64,000 nucleotides of DNA from Streptomyces olindensis (GTDB taxonomy: Bacteria > Actinomycetota > Actinomycetes > Streptomycetales > Streptomycetaceae), in assembly GCA_000696115.1 (NCBI GenBank), contig JJOH01000019.1, positions 641,882-705,881 of the forward strand. The letters are read 5' to 3'. The notes under the pieces were generated by a model. That model worked only from the letters and a program-made list of their open reading frames with translations, had not been told where the DNA came from and searched no databases. The translations under genes were made by a program, and so were the position numbers. Below are positions 27,031-35,702 of the stretch, one piece after another; position 1 is the stretch's first letter, and each line of letters begins with the position of its first letter.

Positions 27031-27931
27031 CAGGAACACACCGCAACCGCCGGGTCCCCCGGCACCGGCGCGCGGCAGCCGTGGGCGGAGCCGCGGCCGG
27101 AGCCGTGGCCGGGACAGCTGACGGGAGCGGCGAGCGGCCGCTAAGGGCGACAGCCGTCGCGACCAGCGCCCGCTCACCGCGAGCGGCCGGTCACGCCCGG
27201 CGAGCGACGGCTACGGGCCGCAACCGCCACGGTCGAACGCGCGGCAGCCCGGCTGACCCGCCTCACACCCGGCGCGCAGCAATCCCGGCGGACACCCCAC
27301 GCAACCGGCGCGCAGCACCTCCCAGCGGACCCCCCACGCAACCGGCGCGCAGCACCCCCAGCCGACACCCCACGCAACCGGCGCGCAGCACCCCCAGCCG
27401 ACACCCCACGCAACCGGCGCGCAGCACCCCCAGCCGACACCCCACGCAACCGGCGCGCAGCACCCCCAGCCGACACCCCACGCAACCGGCGCGCAGCAGC
27501 CCCGGCCGACACCGCTCGCCACCACGCGGTAACCGTCACCGGTCGGCGTCCGCGTCACCCGGACGGAGGACGTCGGTATGGGTCCCGGCCGCGCCACTCG
27601 GTCCGTTGCCCCCGTGTCCCGCGCAGGCGCGCGCTCGCGGCGCGACCCCCGTACGCGCCGCCGAGCACCTGCCGCACGATCCTTCTTGTCGTGCTCACGC
27701 AGGCATCCTGAGTGACGCCGGATCCGCGGCGCAACAGAGTTTTTCGCGGCCGGAAAACACCGGGGAAAGCGCCGGGAAACACCCGGTCCGCCCGGATGAC
27801 CGACCCGGTACGCCCCGGTTCGCACCCTTGTGCCGAGCGACGGGAGGGGCTTGGGTGGGACGGGTGAACCCGGTTCGGGCCGCCGGAGTGCCCGGACCGA
27901 TGGCATGGTGGAATCTCAGGAGGATCCCTAT
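27031..27931. other. long non-coding region upstream of egtA
   Basis: This is about 900 bp without a supported gene. The open frames on both strands are Arg/Pro/Ala-rich and arise from the GC bias and from the tandem array at 27264-27516. The segment closest to egtA should hold its promoter, but no convincing -35/-10 pair was found. CAGGAGGAT just before 27932 is the egtA ribosome-binding site. Confidence 0.6.
27264..27516. repeat. 36-bp tandem repeat array, seven copies
   Basis: Copies start at 27264, 27300, 27337, 27373, 27409, 27445 and 27481. The four from 27337 to 27480 are identical; the outer ones are diverged, and the second has one extra base. Each unit contains CGCAACCGGCGCGCAGCA and a C-rich half. 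Since 36 is divisible by three, repeated 12-residue peptides appear in open frames on both strands, but these frames have no start signals. Confidence 0.95.
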
Positions 27932-29245
27932 ATGCCTGATTCGCCCACTGCAGCGGCGGGCGGCTGTACCCAGCCACACGCCGCACTGTCCGAGGCAGAT
28001 GTCGAGGCCCTCGTCCGCGGCATCTGCTTCAAGACCGGCCCGCCGCGCCGCCTCGGGGTCGAGGTGGAATGGCTCGTCCACGAGCTGCGCGCACCGCAGC
28101 TCCCCGTCACACCCGCACGACTCGAAGCGGCCTACGCCGCACTGCGGACCCTGCCCCTGAGGTCGGCGCTCACCGTGGAGCCCGGCGGCCAGCTGGAGCT
28201 GAGCTCGCCCCCCGCCGCCTCGCTGACGGAGGTCGTCCGCACCGTCTCCGCCGACCTCGACGCCGTCCGCGCGGTTCTGCGCGAGGACGCCCTCACCCTC
28301 GTCGGCATCGGCCACGATCCCTGGCACGAACCCCGCCGGTTCCTGCGCGAACCGCGCTACGACGCCATGGAGGCCTGCCTCGACCGCACGGGTCCCGCCG
28401 GCCGCGCCATGATGTGCACCTCCGCCTCCGTGCAGGTGTGCCTGGACGCGGGCCACGAGGAGCCCGGGCCCCTCGGCCACGTACGGCGCTGGTGGCTGGC
28501 CCATCATCTGGGGCCGGTCCTGGTGGCCGCGTTCGCCAACTCCCCGCTCGCCGGCCACCGGCCGACCGGCTGGTTGTCCACCCGGCAGCTGCTGTGGACA
28601 CGGATCGGCGCCGGCCGGGCGGGCGGGCCACCGCTGGACGCCGAGCCGCGCGCCGCCTGGGCCGGGCACGTGCTGGACTCCCCCGTGATGTGCGTACGGC
28701 GGGAGGGGGCGCCCTGGGACGTCCCGGAGGGCCTGACCTTCCGGGAGTGGATCCGTACGGGCGTGCCGAGGCCGCCCACGCGGGAGGACCTCGACTACCA
28801 CGTCACGACGCTGTTCCCACCGGTCAGGCCGCGCGGCCATCTCGAACTGCGCATGATCGACGCGCAGCCGGGGGACGACGGCTGGATCGTGCCGCTGGCC
28901 GTGACGGCGGCGCTGTTCGACGACCCGGAGGCCGCCGAGACCGCGTACCGGGCCGTGAAGCCGCTGGCCGAGCGCACCCTGGGGATGCCCGCGCCGCACA
29001 ACCCGCTGTGGCTCGACGCGGCCCGGCGCGGCCTGGCCGACGCCGAACTGCGCGAGGTGGCCGTCACGTGCTTCACGACCGCGCTGGACGCCCTGCCCCG
29101 GCTCGGCGCCGCGCCCGAGGTCACGGACGCCGTCACCGCCTACCTGGACCGTTATGTCGTCCTGGGCCGGTGCCCCGCCGACGACCTGCTCGACCGACAG
29201 CGCGGCACGGACGGTCGCGCCCACGGGAAGGACTTCCGCCGATGA
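27932..29245 (+). CDS. egtA: ergothioneine biosynthesis glutamate-cysteine ligase EgtA
   Basis: EgtA joins glutamate and cysteine to gamma-glutamylcysteine, the sulphur donor for EgtB. The 437-residue product belongs to the GCS2 family: GVEVEWLVHEL (ATP/Glu site) near residue 45, RYDAMEACLDRTGPAGRAMM with MCTSASVQVCLDAG, and the C-terminal RGHLELRMIDAQP. ATG 27932 is preceded by CAGGAGGAT; the upstream frame is not conserved in character. Its stop overlaps egtB as ATGA. It is first in the egtABCD operon. Confidence 0.95.
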   Translation: MPDSPTAAAGGCTQPHAALSEADVEALVRGICFKTGPPRRLGVEVEWLVHELRAPQLPVTPARLEAAYAALRTLPLRSALTVEPGGQLELSSPPAASLTEVVRTVSADLDAVRAVLREDALTLVGIGHDPWHEPRRFLREPRYDAMEACLDRTGPAGRAMMCTSASVQVCLDAGHEEPGPLGHVRRWWLAHHLGPVLVAAFANSPLAGHRPTGWLSTRQLLWTRIGAGRAGGPPLDAEPRAAWAGHVLDSPVMCVRREGAPWDVPEGLTFREWIRTGVPRPPTREDLDYHVTTLFPPVRPRGHLELRMIDAQPGDDGWIVPLAVTAALFDDPEAAETAYRAVKPLAERTLGMPAPHNPLWLDAARRGLADAELREVAVTCFTTALDALPRLGAAPEVTDAVTAYLDRYVVLGRCPADDLLDRQRGTDGRAHGKDFRR

Positions 29246-30615
29246 CTCACACCGAGCCCGCCGCCGACACCGGGACCATGGACCGCACCGAGCCCGCGGC
29301 CGACACCGGGACCGTGGACCCGGAGGCGCTCCGTGAGCGGGCGGTCGCCTCGCTGGTGGTCGCCCGCGACCGCACCACCCTGCTGACGAACTGCGTCGAG
29401 GACCCCGACCTGACCGCGCAGCACTCGCCGCTGATGTCGCCGCTGGTGTGGGACCTCGCGCACATCGGCAACCAGGAGGAGCAGTGGCTGCTGCGGGCCG
29501 TCGCCGGGCAGGAGGCGATACGGCCCGAGATCGACCGTCTCTACGACGCCTTCGAGCACCCGCGGGCGGAGCGGCCGAAGCTGCCCCTGCTGTCGCCCGC
29601 CGAGGCCCGCCGTTACGCCTCCGACGTGCGCGGCCGGGCGCTGGACGTGCTGGAGAAGGCCGCGTTCCACGGCACGCGGCTGACGGAGGCGGGCTTCGCC
29701 TTCGGCATGATCGCGCAGCACGAACAGCAGCACGACGAGACCATGCTGATCACCCATCAGCTCCGCAAGGGCCCGCAGGCCCTGACCGCGCCCGACCCGG
29801 ATCCGGTGCCGCTGCTCACCGGACCGTCCGAAGTCCTCGTGCCCGGCGGCCCGTTCACGATGGGCACCTCCACCGAGCCCTGGGCCCTGGACAACGAACG
29901 CCCCGCGCACCGGCGCGAGGTGGCGCCCTTCTTCATCGACACCACCCCGGTGACGAACGCCGCGTACCAGGCGTTCATCGAGGACGGCGGCTACGAGAAC
30001 CCGCGCTGGTGGGCCCCGGAGGGCTGGGCGCACATCCGCAGGCACGGCATCACCGCCCCGCTGTTCTGGCGGCGCGACGGGAAGCAGTGGCTCAGGCGCC
30101 GCTTCGGTGTCACCGAGGTCGTCCCGCCCGACGAGCCCGTCCTGCACGTGTGCTGGTACGAGGCCGACGCCTTCGCCCGCTGGGACGGCCGCCGGCTGCC
30201 GACCGAGGCGGAGTGGGAGAAGGCGGCGCGCCACGACCCGGCCGGCGACCGTTCGAGGCGCTACCCGTGGGGCGACGCCGACCCGGGCCCCGAGCACGCC
30301 AACCTGGGCCAGCGGCACCTGCGCCCGGCGCCCGCGGGGAGCTACCCGGCCGGCGAGTCGCCGCTCGGTGTACGGCAGTTGATCGGCGACGTGTGGGAGT
30401 GGACGGCGAGCGACTTCCTGCCGTACCCGGGGTTCCGGGCGTTCCCGTACAAGGAGTACTCGGAGGTGTTCTTCGGGCCCGAGTACAAGGTGCTGCGCGG
30501 CGGTTCCTTCGCGGTGGACGCGGTGGCCTGCCGGGGCACGTTCCGCAACTGGGACTACCCGATCCGGCGGCAGATCTTCTCAGGGTTCCGCACGGCCCGC
30601 TCGGAGGACGTCTGA
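29242..30615 (+). CDS. egtB: ergothioneine biosynthesis sulfoxide synthase EgtB
   Basis: EgtB is a non-haem iron enzyme that couples gamma-glutamylcysteine (or Cys) with hercynine using oxygen. The 457-residue product has the DinB-like N-terminal domain with iron-binding histidines in LVWDLAHIGNQEEQW and IAQHEQQHDETML (HxxxH), then an FGE-sulfatase-like domain (GGPFTMGTSTEPWALDNERP, LPTEAEWEKAA, GDVWEWTASDFLPYPGF, VLRGGSFA). The first 30 residues hold a direct repeat of TEPAADTGT, from a 36-bp duplication. ATGA overlap with egtA and TGATG overlap with egtC show coupling. Confidence 0.96.
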   Translation: MTHTEPAADTGTMDRTEPAADTGTVDPEALRERAVASLVVARDRTTLLTNCVEDPDLTAQHSPLMSPLVWDLAHIGNQEEQWLLRAVAGQEAIRPEIDRLYDAFEHPRAERPKLPLLSPAEARRYASDVRGRALDVLEKAAFHGTRLTEAGFAFGMIAQHEQQHDETMLITHQLRKGPQALTAPDPDPVPLLTGPSEVLVPGGPFTMGTSTEPWALDNERPAHRREVAPFFIDTTPVTNAAYQAFIEDGGYENPRWWAPEGWAHIRRHGITAPLFWRRDGKQWLRRRFGVTEVVPPDEPVLHVCWYEADAFARWDGRRLPTEAEWEKAARHDPAGDRSRRYPWGDADPGPEHANLGQRHLRPAPAGSYPAGESPLGVRQLIGDVWEWTASDFLPYPGFRAFPYKEYSEVFFGPEYKVLRGGSFAVDAVACRGTFRNWDYPIRRQIFSGFRTARSEDV

Positions 30616-31394
30616 TGTGCCGTCATGTGGCGTACGTGGGACCCGAGGAGCCGCTCGGCCGGTTCCTGGTGGAGCCCCCGCACGGCCTGTACCGGCAGTC
30701 GTGGGCGCCCCGCCACCAGCGGTACGGGACGGTCAACGCGGACGGTTTCGGCGTGGGCTGGTACGCGGAGGGCGATCCGGTGCCGGCCCGCTACCGGCGG
30801 GCCGGGCCCATCTGGGCGGACCTGTCGTTCGCCGACCTCGCCCGGATCGTACGGACCGGCGCGCTGCTCGCCGCCGTGCGGGACGCGACCCTGTCCGGCG
30901 CGGACGCCGAGGCCGCGGCGGCACCGTTCGCCGCGGGGACCTGGCTGTTCAGCCACAACGGCGCGGTCAAGGGCTGGCCCGGCTCCCTGGCCGCCGTGTC
31001 CCGGACGCTGCCGCACGAGGACCTGCTGTCCCTGGAGGCCCGCAACGACTCGGCGCTCGTCTGGGCGCTGGTGCTGGCCCGGCTGCGCGGGGGCGACACG
31101 GAGGGCCAGGCGCTGGCCGACACGGTCCTGGAGGTCGCCGCGGCGGCCCCCGGTTCCCGGCTCAACCTCCTCCTCACCAACGGCGACACCATCACCGCGA
31201 CCGCCTGGGGCGACACCCTCTGGTACCTCACCCGGCCCGGCGGCGGCACCGTCGTGGCCTCCGAGCCCTACGACGACGATCCGCACTGGCAGGAGGTCCC
31301 CGACCGCACCCTGCTCGCGGCGAGCCGCACGGACGTGCTGCTCACGCCGCTCAAGGACCTCCCGGACGCATCTCCCAAGGAGCCCCGTACGTGA
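30615..31394 (+). CDS. egtC: ergothioneine biosynthesis amidohydrolase EgtC
   Basis: EgtC removes glutamate from gamma-glutamyl-hercynylcysteine sulfoxide. It is a class II glutamine amidotransferase-type Ntn hydrolase of 259 residues. The catalytic cysteine is residue 2 (MCRHVAYVG), exposed after methionine removal; NADGFGVGWYAEGDP and WLFSHNGAVKGWP are the conserved active-site strands. ATG 30615 shares a base with the egtB stop, and the longer frame upstream is an egtB shadow. The GTGA junction couples it to egtD. Confidence 0.95.
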   Translation: MCRHVAYVGPEEPLGRFLVEPPHGLYRQSWAPRHQRYGTVNADGFGVGWYAEGDPVPARYRRAGPIWADLSFADLARIVRTGALLAAVRDATLSGADAEAAAAPFAAGTWLFSHNGAVKGWPGSLAAVSRTLPHEDLLSLEARNDSALVWALVLARLRGGDTEGQALADTVLEVAAAAPGSRLNLLLTNGDTITATAWGDTLWYLTRPGGGTVVASEPYDDDPHWQEVPDRTLLAASRTDVLLTPLKDLPDASPKEPRT

Positions 31395-32353
31395 GCCCGT
31401 TCCGCCTCACCCGCACCCTGCCCGAGGACGCCACGGAGGCCGCCCTGCGCGCCGACGTCCACCGGGGCCTGACCCACACGCCCAAGACCCTGCCGCCGAA
31501 GTGGTTCTACGACGCCCACGGCAGCGAACTGTTCGAGCGGATCACCGAGCTGCCCGAGTACTACCCCACGCGCGCCGAGCGCGAGATCCTCGTCGCCCGC
31601 TCCGGCGAGATCGCCGCCGCCACCGGCGCCCGCACCCTGGTGGAACTCGGTTCCGGCTCCTCCGAGAAGACGCGGCACCTCCTCGACGCCCTCACCGGTC
31701 TGCACACCTACGTCCCCGTCGACGTCAGCGGGAGCGCCCTCACCCAGGCGGGGCAGGCGCTCGCCGCCGAGCGGCCGGGGCTCGACGTGCACGCCCTGAT
31801 CGCCGACTTCACCGCGGAGCTGACCCTGCCGGACACTCCGGGGCCCCGGCTGGTGGCGTTCCTCGGCGGCACGATCGGCAACCTGCTGCCCGCCGAGCGC
31901 GCCGCGTTCCTGGCCTCCGTACGGGCCCTGCTCAGCCCGGGCGACGCGCTGCTGCTGGGCACGGACCTGGTCAAGGACGAGGAGGTGCTGGTCCGGGCGT
32001 ACGACGACGCGGCCGGGGTGACGGCCGCGTTCAACAAGAACGTCCTGACCGTGATCAACCGCGAGCTGGGCGGCGATTTCGAGCCCGGCGCGTTCGACCA
32101 CGTGGCGCTGTGGGACGCCGAGCACGAGTGGATCGAGATGCGGCTGCGCTCCCGTACCGCGCAGACGGTGAAGGTGCCGGCGCTCGACCTGGCGGTCGAC
32201 TTCGCGGCGGGCGAGGAGCTGCGCACGGAGGTGTCGGCGAAGTTCCGGCAGGAGGGGGTGCGGGCCGAACTGTTCGCGGCGGGCCTGGACCTGGCCCACT
32301 GGTGGACGGACGGCGCGGGCCGGTTCGCGCTGTCGCTGAGCGTGGCGCGCTGA
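31391..32353 (+). CDS. egtD: histidine N-alpha-trimethyltransferase EgtD
   Basis: EgtD trimethylates histidine to hercynine with three SAM molecules. The 320-residue product shows PKWFYDAHGSELFERITELP followed by EYYPTRAER (substrate side), the SAM-binding VELGSGSSEKTRHLL, and FLGGTIGNLLPAERAAFL. GTG 31391 overlaps the egtC stop as GTGA, and AAGGAG lies 7-8 nt upstream. This completes egtABCD; an egtE C-S lyase gene is not adjacent, as in many actinobacteria where this step is done by another PLP enzyme. Confidence 0.96.
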   Translation: MSPFRLTRTLPEDATEAALRADVHRGLTHTPKTLPPKWFYDAHGSELFERITELPEYYPTRAEREILVARSGEIAAATGARTLVELGSGSSEKTRHLLDALTGLHTYVPVDVSGSALTQAGQALAAERPGLDVHALIADFTAELTLPDTPGPRLVAFLGGTIGNLLPAERAAFLASVRALLSPGDALLLGTDLVKDEEVLVRAYDDAAGVTAAFNKNVLTVINRELGGDFEPGAFDHVALWDAEHEWIEMRLRSRTAQTVKVPALDLAVDFAAGEELRTEVSAKFRQEGVRAELFAAGLDLAHWWTDGAGRFALSLSVAR

Positions 32354-32465
32354 CACCGGGGAGCCCCCTTCGGCGGCGGGGCGGGAGGTGACGCCTCGCG
32401 CTTCGCCGCCGCGTGGGGCACGGTGGAGTGACGCGCGACACACTCGCCAGAACAGGAGCAGCGGC

Positions 32466-32681
32466 ATGTCGAACCACACCTACCGGGTCACGGAGATCGT
32501 CGGGACCTCGCCCGAGGGCGTCGACCAGGCCATCCGCAACGGCATCGGCCGGGCCTCGCAGACCCTGCGCAACCTGGACTGGTTCGAGGTGACGCAGGTG
32601 CGCGGCCAGCTCGAGAACGGGGAGATCGCGCACTGGCAGGTGGGGCTCAAGGTGGGCTTCCGGCTGGAGGAGTCCGAGTAG
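32466..32681 (+). CDS. dodecin (flavin-binding)
   Basis: Dodecins are about 70-residue proteins that form hollow dodecamers storing FMN, riboflavin or CoA. This one has 71 residues with the family pattern SNHTYRVTEIVGTSPEGVDQ, AIRNGIGRASQTLRNLDWFE (the conserved Trp stacks on flavin) and VTQVRGQLENG. ATG 32466 follows CAGGAG. It lies 112 nt after egtD and may share its transcript; its flavin-storage role fits a redox-protection locus. Confidence 0.95.
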   Translation: MSNHTYRVTEIVGTSPEGVDQAIRNGIGRASQTLRNLDWFEVTQVRGQLENGEIAHWQVGLKVGFRLEESE

Positions 32682-32696
32682 AAGCCCCCTCAGGGC

Positions 32697-32945
32697 TCAG
32701 TCCGGCAGCGGTCGCGAGGTGGCGCGGCCCGGCTGCCTGCCCTCCGGCGGGTAGTCGCAGTCGATGCTGGTGACCTCGCGGTCGCTGTCCTCGGAGTCGA
32801 CCACCGCCACACCGGTGCAGGCCCGGCCGTGTTCGTCGGTCCAGGTGACGATCTCGCTGCGGTCGGGCTTGGCGCAGCCGGTGAGCAGCAGCGCGGCGCC
32901 GAGCAGCGCCGCTCCCGCGAGCGCGCCCTTGCGACGTCCGTTCAT
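32697..32945 (-). CDS. small secreted lipoprotein, unknown function
   Basis: The 82-residue product starts MNGRRKGALAGAALLGAA and has a lipobox LLLTGC at about residues 20-25, so the mature protein would begin with a lipid-modified Cys and be held on the outside of the membrane. The remaining 58 residues contain HGRACTGVAVVDSED and SIDCDYPPEGRQ with two cysteines that may pair. GGGGGAT precedes ATG 32945. It is convergent with dodecin. No family is recognised. Confidence 0.82.
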   Translation of the reverse strand: MNGRRKGALAGAALLGAALLLTGCAKPDRSEIVTWTDEHGRACTGVAVVDSEDSDREVTSIDCDYPPEGRQPGRATSRPLPD

Positions 32946-33034
32946 GGCATCCCCCGTGTGTACGCGCACCGGTGCGCCGGTGCTGGTGGCTCGGGGATAC
33001 CCGGCGGAGGTGAACAGTCCGCCAACCCCGGGTC

Positions 33035-33529
33035 TCAGGTCCGCCCTTCGCGCTCCTGGGCCGCCTTCATCTCGGCGGACCGCGCGGCCCAGTCGGCCCG
33101 TACGACGGTGAAGCCCGCACGCCGGGCGTCGGCGCAGACCAGTTCGTCGTCGTCCACCAGGACGCGGACCTCGCGCGTGCGGGCGAGCCGCTTCAGGATC
33201 TCCAGCTTGGTGAACCGCGCGGGCCGGCGGTCGGCGTCCCGCCGCATGTACACGCGCCCCTCGGGCAGCCCTTGGGCCGCCAGCCAGTCGAGCGTGTCCC
33301 GCCGGCAGCGCTCGGGGCGCCCGGTGAGGTAGACGATCTCGCACTCCCGCGCGCTCTCCCGCACCAGTGCGATGCCCTCCGGGAGCGGCCCGTCCTGCGG
33401 CGCCGCCGAGAAGAACCCGTCCCAGTCCTTCGGCCTGCGCTCCAGGAACCGCTGCCGGTGCGCGGTGTCGGCGAGGGTGTTGTCCAGATCGAACACGGCC
33501 AGCGGGGCCTTGCTGCGGTCGTCACTCAC
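33035..33529 (-). CDS. HAD-superfamily phosphatase
   Basis: A 164-residue cytosolic HAD phosphatase. The catalytic motif I is AVFDLDNTLADTAHR (both Asp present), motif II is YLTGRPERCRRDTLDWL, the lysine region is FTKLEILKRLA, and motif III/IV is VRVLVDDDELVCADARRAG. This arrangement resembles the phosphatase domain of polynucleotide kinase and acid phosphatase-like proteins. GTG 33529 is chosen because the upstream frame has no family features. It lies between the lipoprotein and a divergent pectate lyase gene. The substrate is unknown. Confidence 0.88.
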   Translation of the reverse strand: MSDDRSKAPLAVFDLDNTLADTAHRQRFLERRPKDWDGFFSAAPQDGPLPEGIALVRESARECEIVYLTGRPERCRRDTLDWLAAQGLPEGRVYMRRDADRRPARFTKLEILKRLARTREVRVLVDDDELVCADARRAGFTVVRADWAARSAEMKAAQEREGRT

Positions 33530-33628
33530 GCTGCCCACCCTAGGGGGTGTCCGCAAAGTCCCGGCAACCTTCGCTCCCCCGGCGGCCACTCCTGTGCGAC
33601 ATCCACGCGGGGAAAGGCAGGAGGCCGT

Positions 33629-34828
33629 ATGCGCAACGCACGGATCTGGTCGGCGGCGATGGCGGGGGCCGCGCTGGCCCTGGCACTGACGGGGCCGGCG
33701 GCCGCCGCGGGCGCGACCCTGGTCGTGGCACCGAACGGCGACGACGCCGCCCCCGGCACGCTCGCCCGGCCGCTGAAGACCATCCAGCGGGCGGTGGACC
33801 TGGCCGGGCCCGGCGACACCATCACCGTGCGCGGCGGGACGTACGCCCTCACCGACAACATCACCATCGCGGCCTCGGGGACCGCCTCCCGGCCCATCAC
33901 CCTCTCGGCCCACCCGGGCGAGCGCGTGGTCATCGACGGCGAGAAACTGCCCGCCAGTCACACGCCGGTCGGCGGCAGCATCCCGCGCGCCGAGCGCGGG
34001 GCGGTCCACATGGAGGCGTCGTACTGGCGGATCTCGGATCTGGAGATCGTCAACGGCCCGTACGGGGTGTACTGCGACGGCTGTGACGGCAACGTCTTCG
34101 CGCGGCTGCGCACGCATGACAACTACGAGTCCGGGTTCCAGCTCCAGGGCGATTCGAGCGACAACCTGATCCTGGACCTGGACAGTCACGGCAACCGCGA
34201 TCCGCGCAAGAACGGCGAGAGCGCCGACGGCCTGGCCGTCAAGGAGGGCAGCGGCACGGGCAACGTGGTGCGCGGCGCCCGGCTGTGGAACAACGTCGAC
34301 GACGGCTTCGACGCCTGGGAGTTCGCCTCCCCGGTGACGATCGAGAACACCGTGGCGTACGGCAACGGCTTCAACCGGTGGAACTTCCCGGACTTCGCGG
34401 GCGACGGCAACGGCTTCAAGCTCGGCGGCGGCAGCCCGGCCCCGGCGGTGGCCCACACCGTACGCAACAGCGTCTCCTTCAAGAACGCGAAGCACGGCCT
34501 CACCGACAACGGCAACACGGGCTCCCTCGTCCTGAGCCGCAACTCCACCTACGGCAACGGCGGTACGGGCTTCGACGCCGACGTCTCGGGCGGGACCGCC
34601 CGGATCACCGGCAATCTGTCCATCGCGGACCGGCGCGCGGCGGCCGTCGGAGGCAAGACCGTCGCCGACGGCAACTCCTGGAACATCGGCGGCACCTGGG
34701 ACGCCGCCTCGGTGCGGAGCACCGATCCGGGGCCGCTCACCGGGTCCCGGGCGGCGGACGGTTCACTGCCGAAGGCACCGGAGTTCCTCGTGCCACGTTC
34801 CGGCACGGCGGTCGGGGCACGTTTCTGA
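33629..34828 (+). CDS. secreted pectate lyase-like beta-helix protein (PL9 type)
   Basis: The 399-residue product has a Sec signal (AAMAGAALALALTGPAAAAG) and a right-handed beta-helix. Family features are VAPNGDDAAPGTLARPLKTI, followed by GDTITVRGGTYALTDNITI, then stacked Asn-rich rungs (NYESGFQLQGDSSDNLILDL, ESADGLAVKEGSGTGNVVRG, NVDDGFDAWEFASPVTIENT). These match family 9 polysaccharide lyases such as PelL/PelX, which cut polygalacturonate. CAGGAGG precedes ATG 33629. It should act outside the cell on plant pectin. Confidence 0.88.
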   Translation: MRNARIWSAAMAGAALALALTGPAAAAGATLVVAPNGDDAAPGTLARPLKTIQRAVDLAGPGDTITVRGGTYALTDNITIAASGTASRPITLSAHPGERVVIDGEKLPASHTPVGGSIPRAERGAVHMEASYWRISDLEIVNGPYGVYCDGCDGNVFARLRTHDNYESGFQLQGDSSDNLILDLDSHGNRDPRKNGESADGLAVKEGSGTGNVVRGARLWNNVDDGFDAWEFASPVTIENTVAYGNGFNRWNFPDFAGDGNGFKLGGGSPAPAVAHTVRNSVSFKNAKHGLTDNGNTGSLVLSRNSTYGNGGTGFDADVSGGTARITGNLSIADRRAAAVGGKTVADGNSWNIGGTWDAASVRSTDPGPLTGSRAADGSLPKAPEFLVPRSGTAVGARF

Positions 34829-35246
34829 TCCGGCCGTCACGGCGGCACGTTTGAGCCGGACTGGCCGGAGAAATGGTCCGGACTATTCTCCGGCGGGCCC
34901 TTTCGGACAGGCCCGTCGCAGTACCGCCGGCTCTTCGCCGGGGGTGTGAACGCGCCATGGACAGAAGTCAATTGACCCTCACAGTTGATGGCTCAAGCAC
35001 GACACTGACATACTCCGCTTTCAGCCTCGCCACCACCCGTGGCCGGGGCTGGTCGGGGATCTCCACACAGAACCCCGAGGCCGTCCGGGTGATTCCGAAC
35101 AGGAAGTTTTTCGGTTTCACGAGCCCCCCACAGAGCCCGCACCCCCTCAGCGCGTCCGGCACCCCTCCACCCTGCCCGAAAGCCGGACGCGCCACTGACT
35201 CGACGGGGTCGAGTGCGGGGCACGAAGCAGCGAAGAAGGTGCGCCT
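34829..35246. other. intergenic region between pectate lyase and symporter genes
   Basis: There is no supported gene in these 418 bp. A hairpin lies at 34864-34894 (separate entry). The rest probably holds the promoter of the DUF485-symporter unit; the sequence around 34970-35020 (AATTGACCCTCACAGTTGAT) is less GC-rich than average. Confidence 0.5.
34864..34894 (+). terminator. possible terminator after the pectate lyase gene
   Basis: Arms GCCGGAGAA and TTCTCCGGC (9 bp, perfect) flank a 13-nt loop, 36 bp after the stop. There is no T-run. Confidence 0.5.
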
Positions 35247-35702
35247 GTGCCCGAATTTCCACCGCGGCGGGATGACACTCCTACATTCCCGCTCCCGCAC
35301 ATCGAACATACTCCGCCGTCCGGCATATCCGACCATCCCGAATTTCACTCGTTGCGCCGCGCGCAGCGCCGGTTCGGCACTCGGGCGACGATCTTGTCCG
35401 TCGGCGGATTCCTGCTGTATGTGCTGCTGTCGAGTTTCGTCCCCGCGGTGATGAACCAGCCGCTGTTCGGCCACCTCACGATCGGGCTCGCCCTGGGGCT
35501 CGGGCAGTTCGCCATCATGGGCGTGACCGCCTGGTGCTACGTGCGGCACATGCGCACCCGGGTCGATCCGCTCGCCCGCGGCCTGCGGTCGCGGCTGCAC
35601 GAGAACGAGAACCGCCGCGCCCGCGCCGCCGCACCGCCCCAAGGTGCCGGGCAGCCCGGGCAGCCCCTCCGGCAGGGCACGAGGGGGTTCCGCACGTGGT
35701 GA
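35247..35702 (+). CDS. DUF485 family membrane protein, symporter partner
   Basis: The 151-residue product has a polar N-terminus with FHSLRRAQRRFGTRATILSV, the usual DUF485 opening, then two helices (VGGFLLYVLLSSFVPAVMN and IGLALGLGQFAIMGVTAWCY) and a basic tail. DUF485 proteins are almost always encoded just before an acetate-type sodium/solute symporter (as in yjcH-actP), which holds here. GTG 35247 is preceded by GAAGGTG. The stop overlaps the next gene. Confidence 0.9.
   Translation: MPEFPPRRDDTPTFPLPHIEHTPPSGISDHPEFHSLRRAQRRFGTRATILSVGGFLLYVLLSSFVPAVMNQPLFGHLTIGLALGLGQFAIMGVTAWCYVRHMRTRVDPLARGLRSRLHENENRRARAAAPPQGAGQPGQPLRQGTRGFRTW

Noticed and set aside
27264..27516. CRISPR array
   Set aside because: The 36-bp period is CRISPR-like, but the repeats are directly adjacent with no spacers and no cas genes are present.
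27211..27906. Cys/Trp-rich repeat protein on the minus strand (repeated GWGCCAPVAW)
   Set aside because: The peptide repeat only reflects the 36-bp DNA array; there is no ribosome-binding site and the rest of the frame is Arg-rich without protein character.
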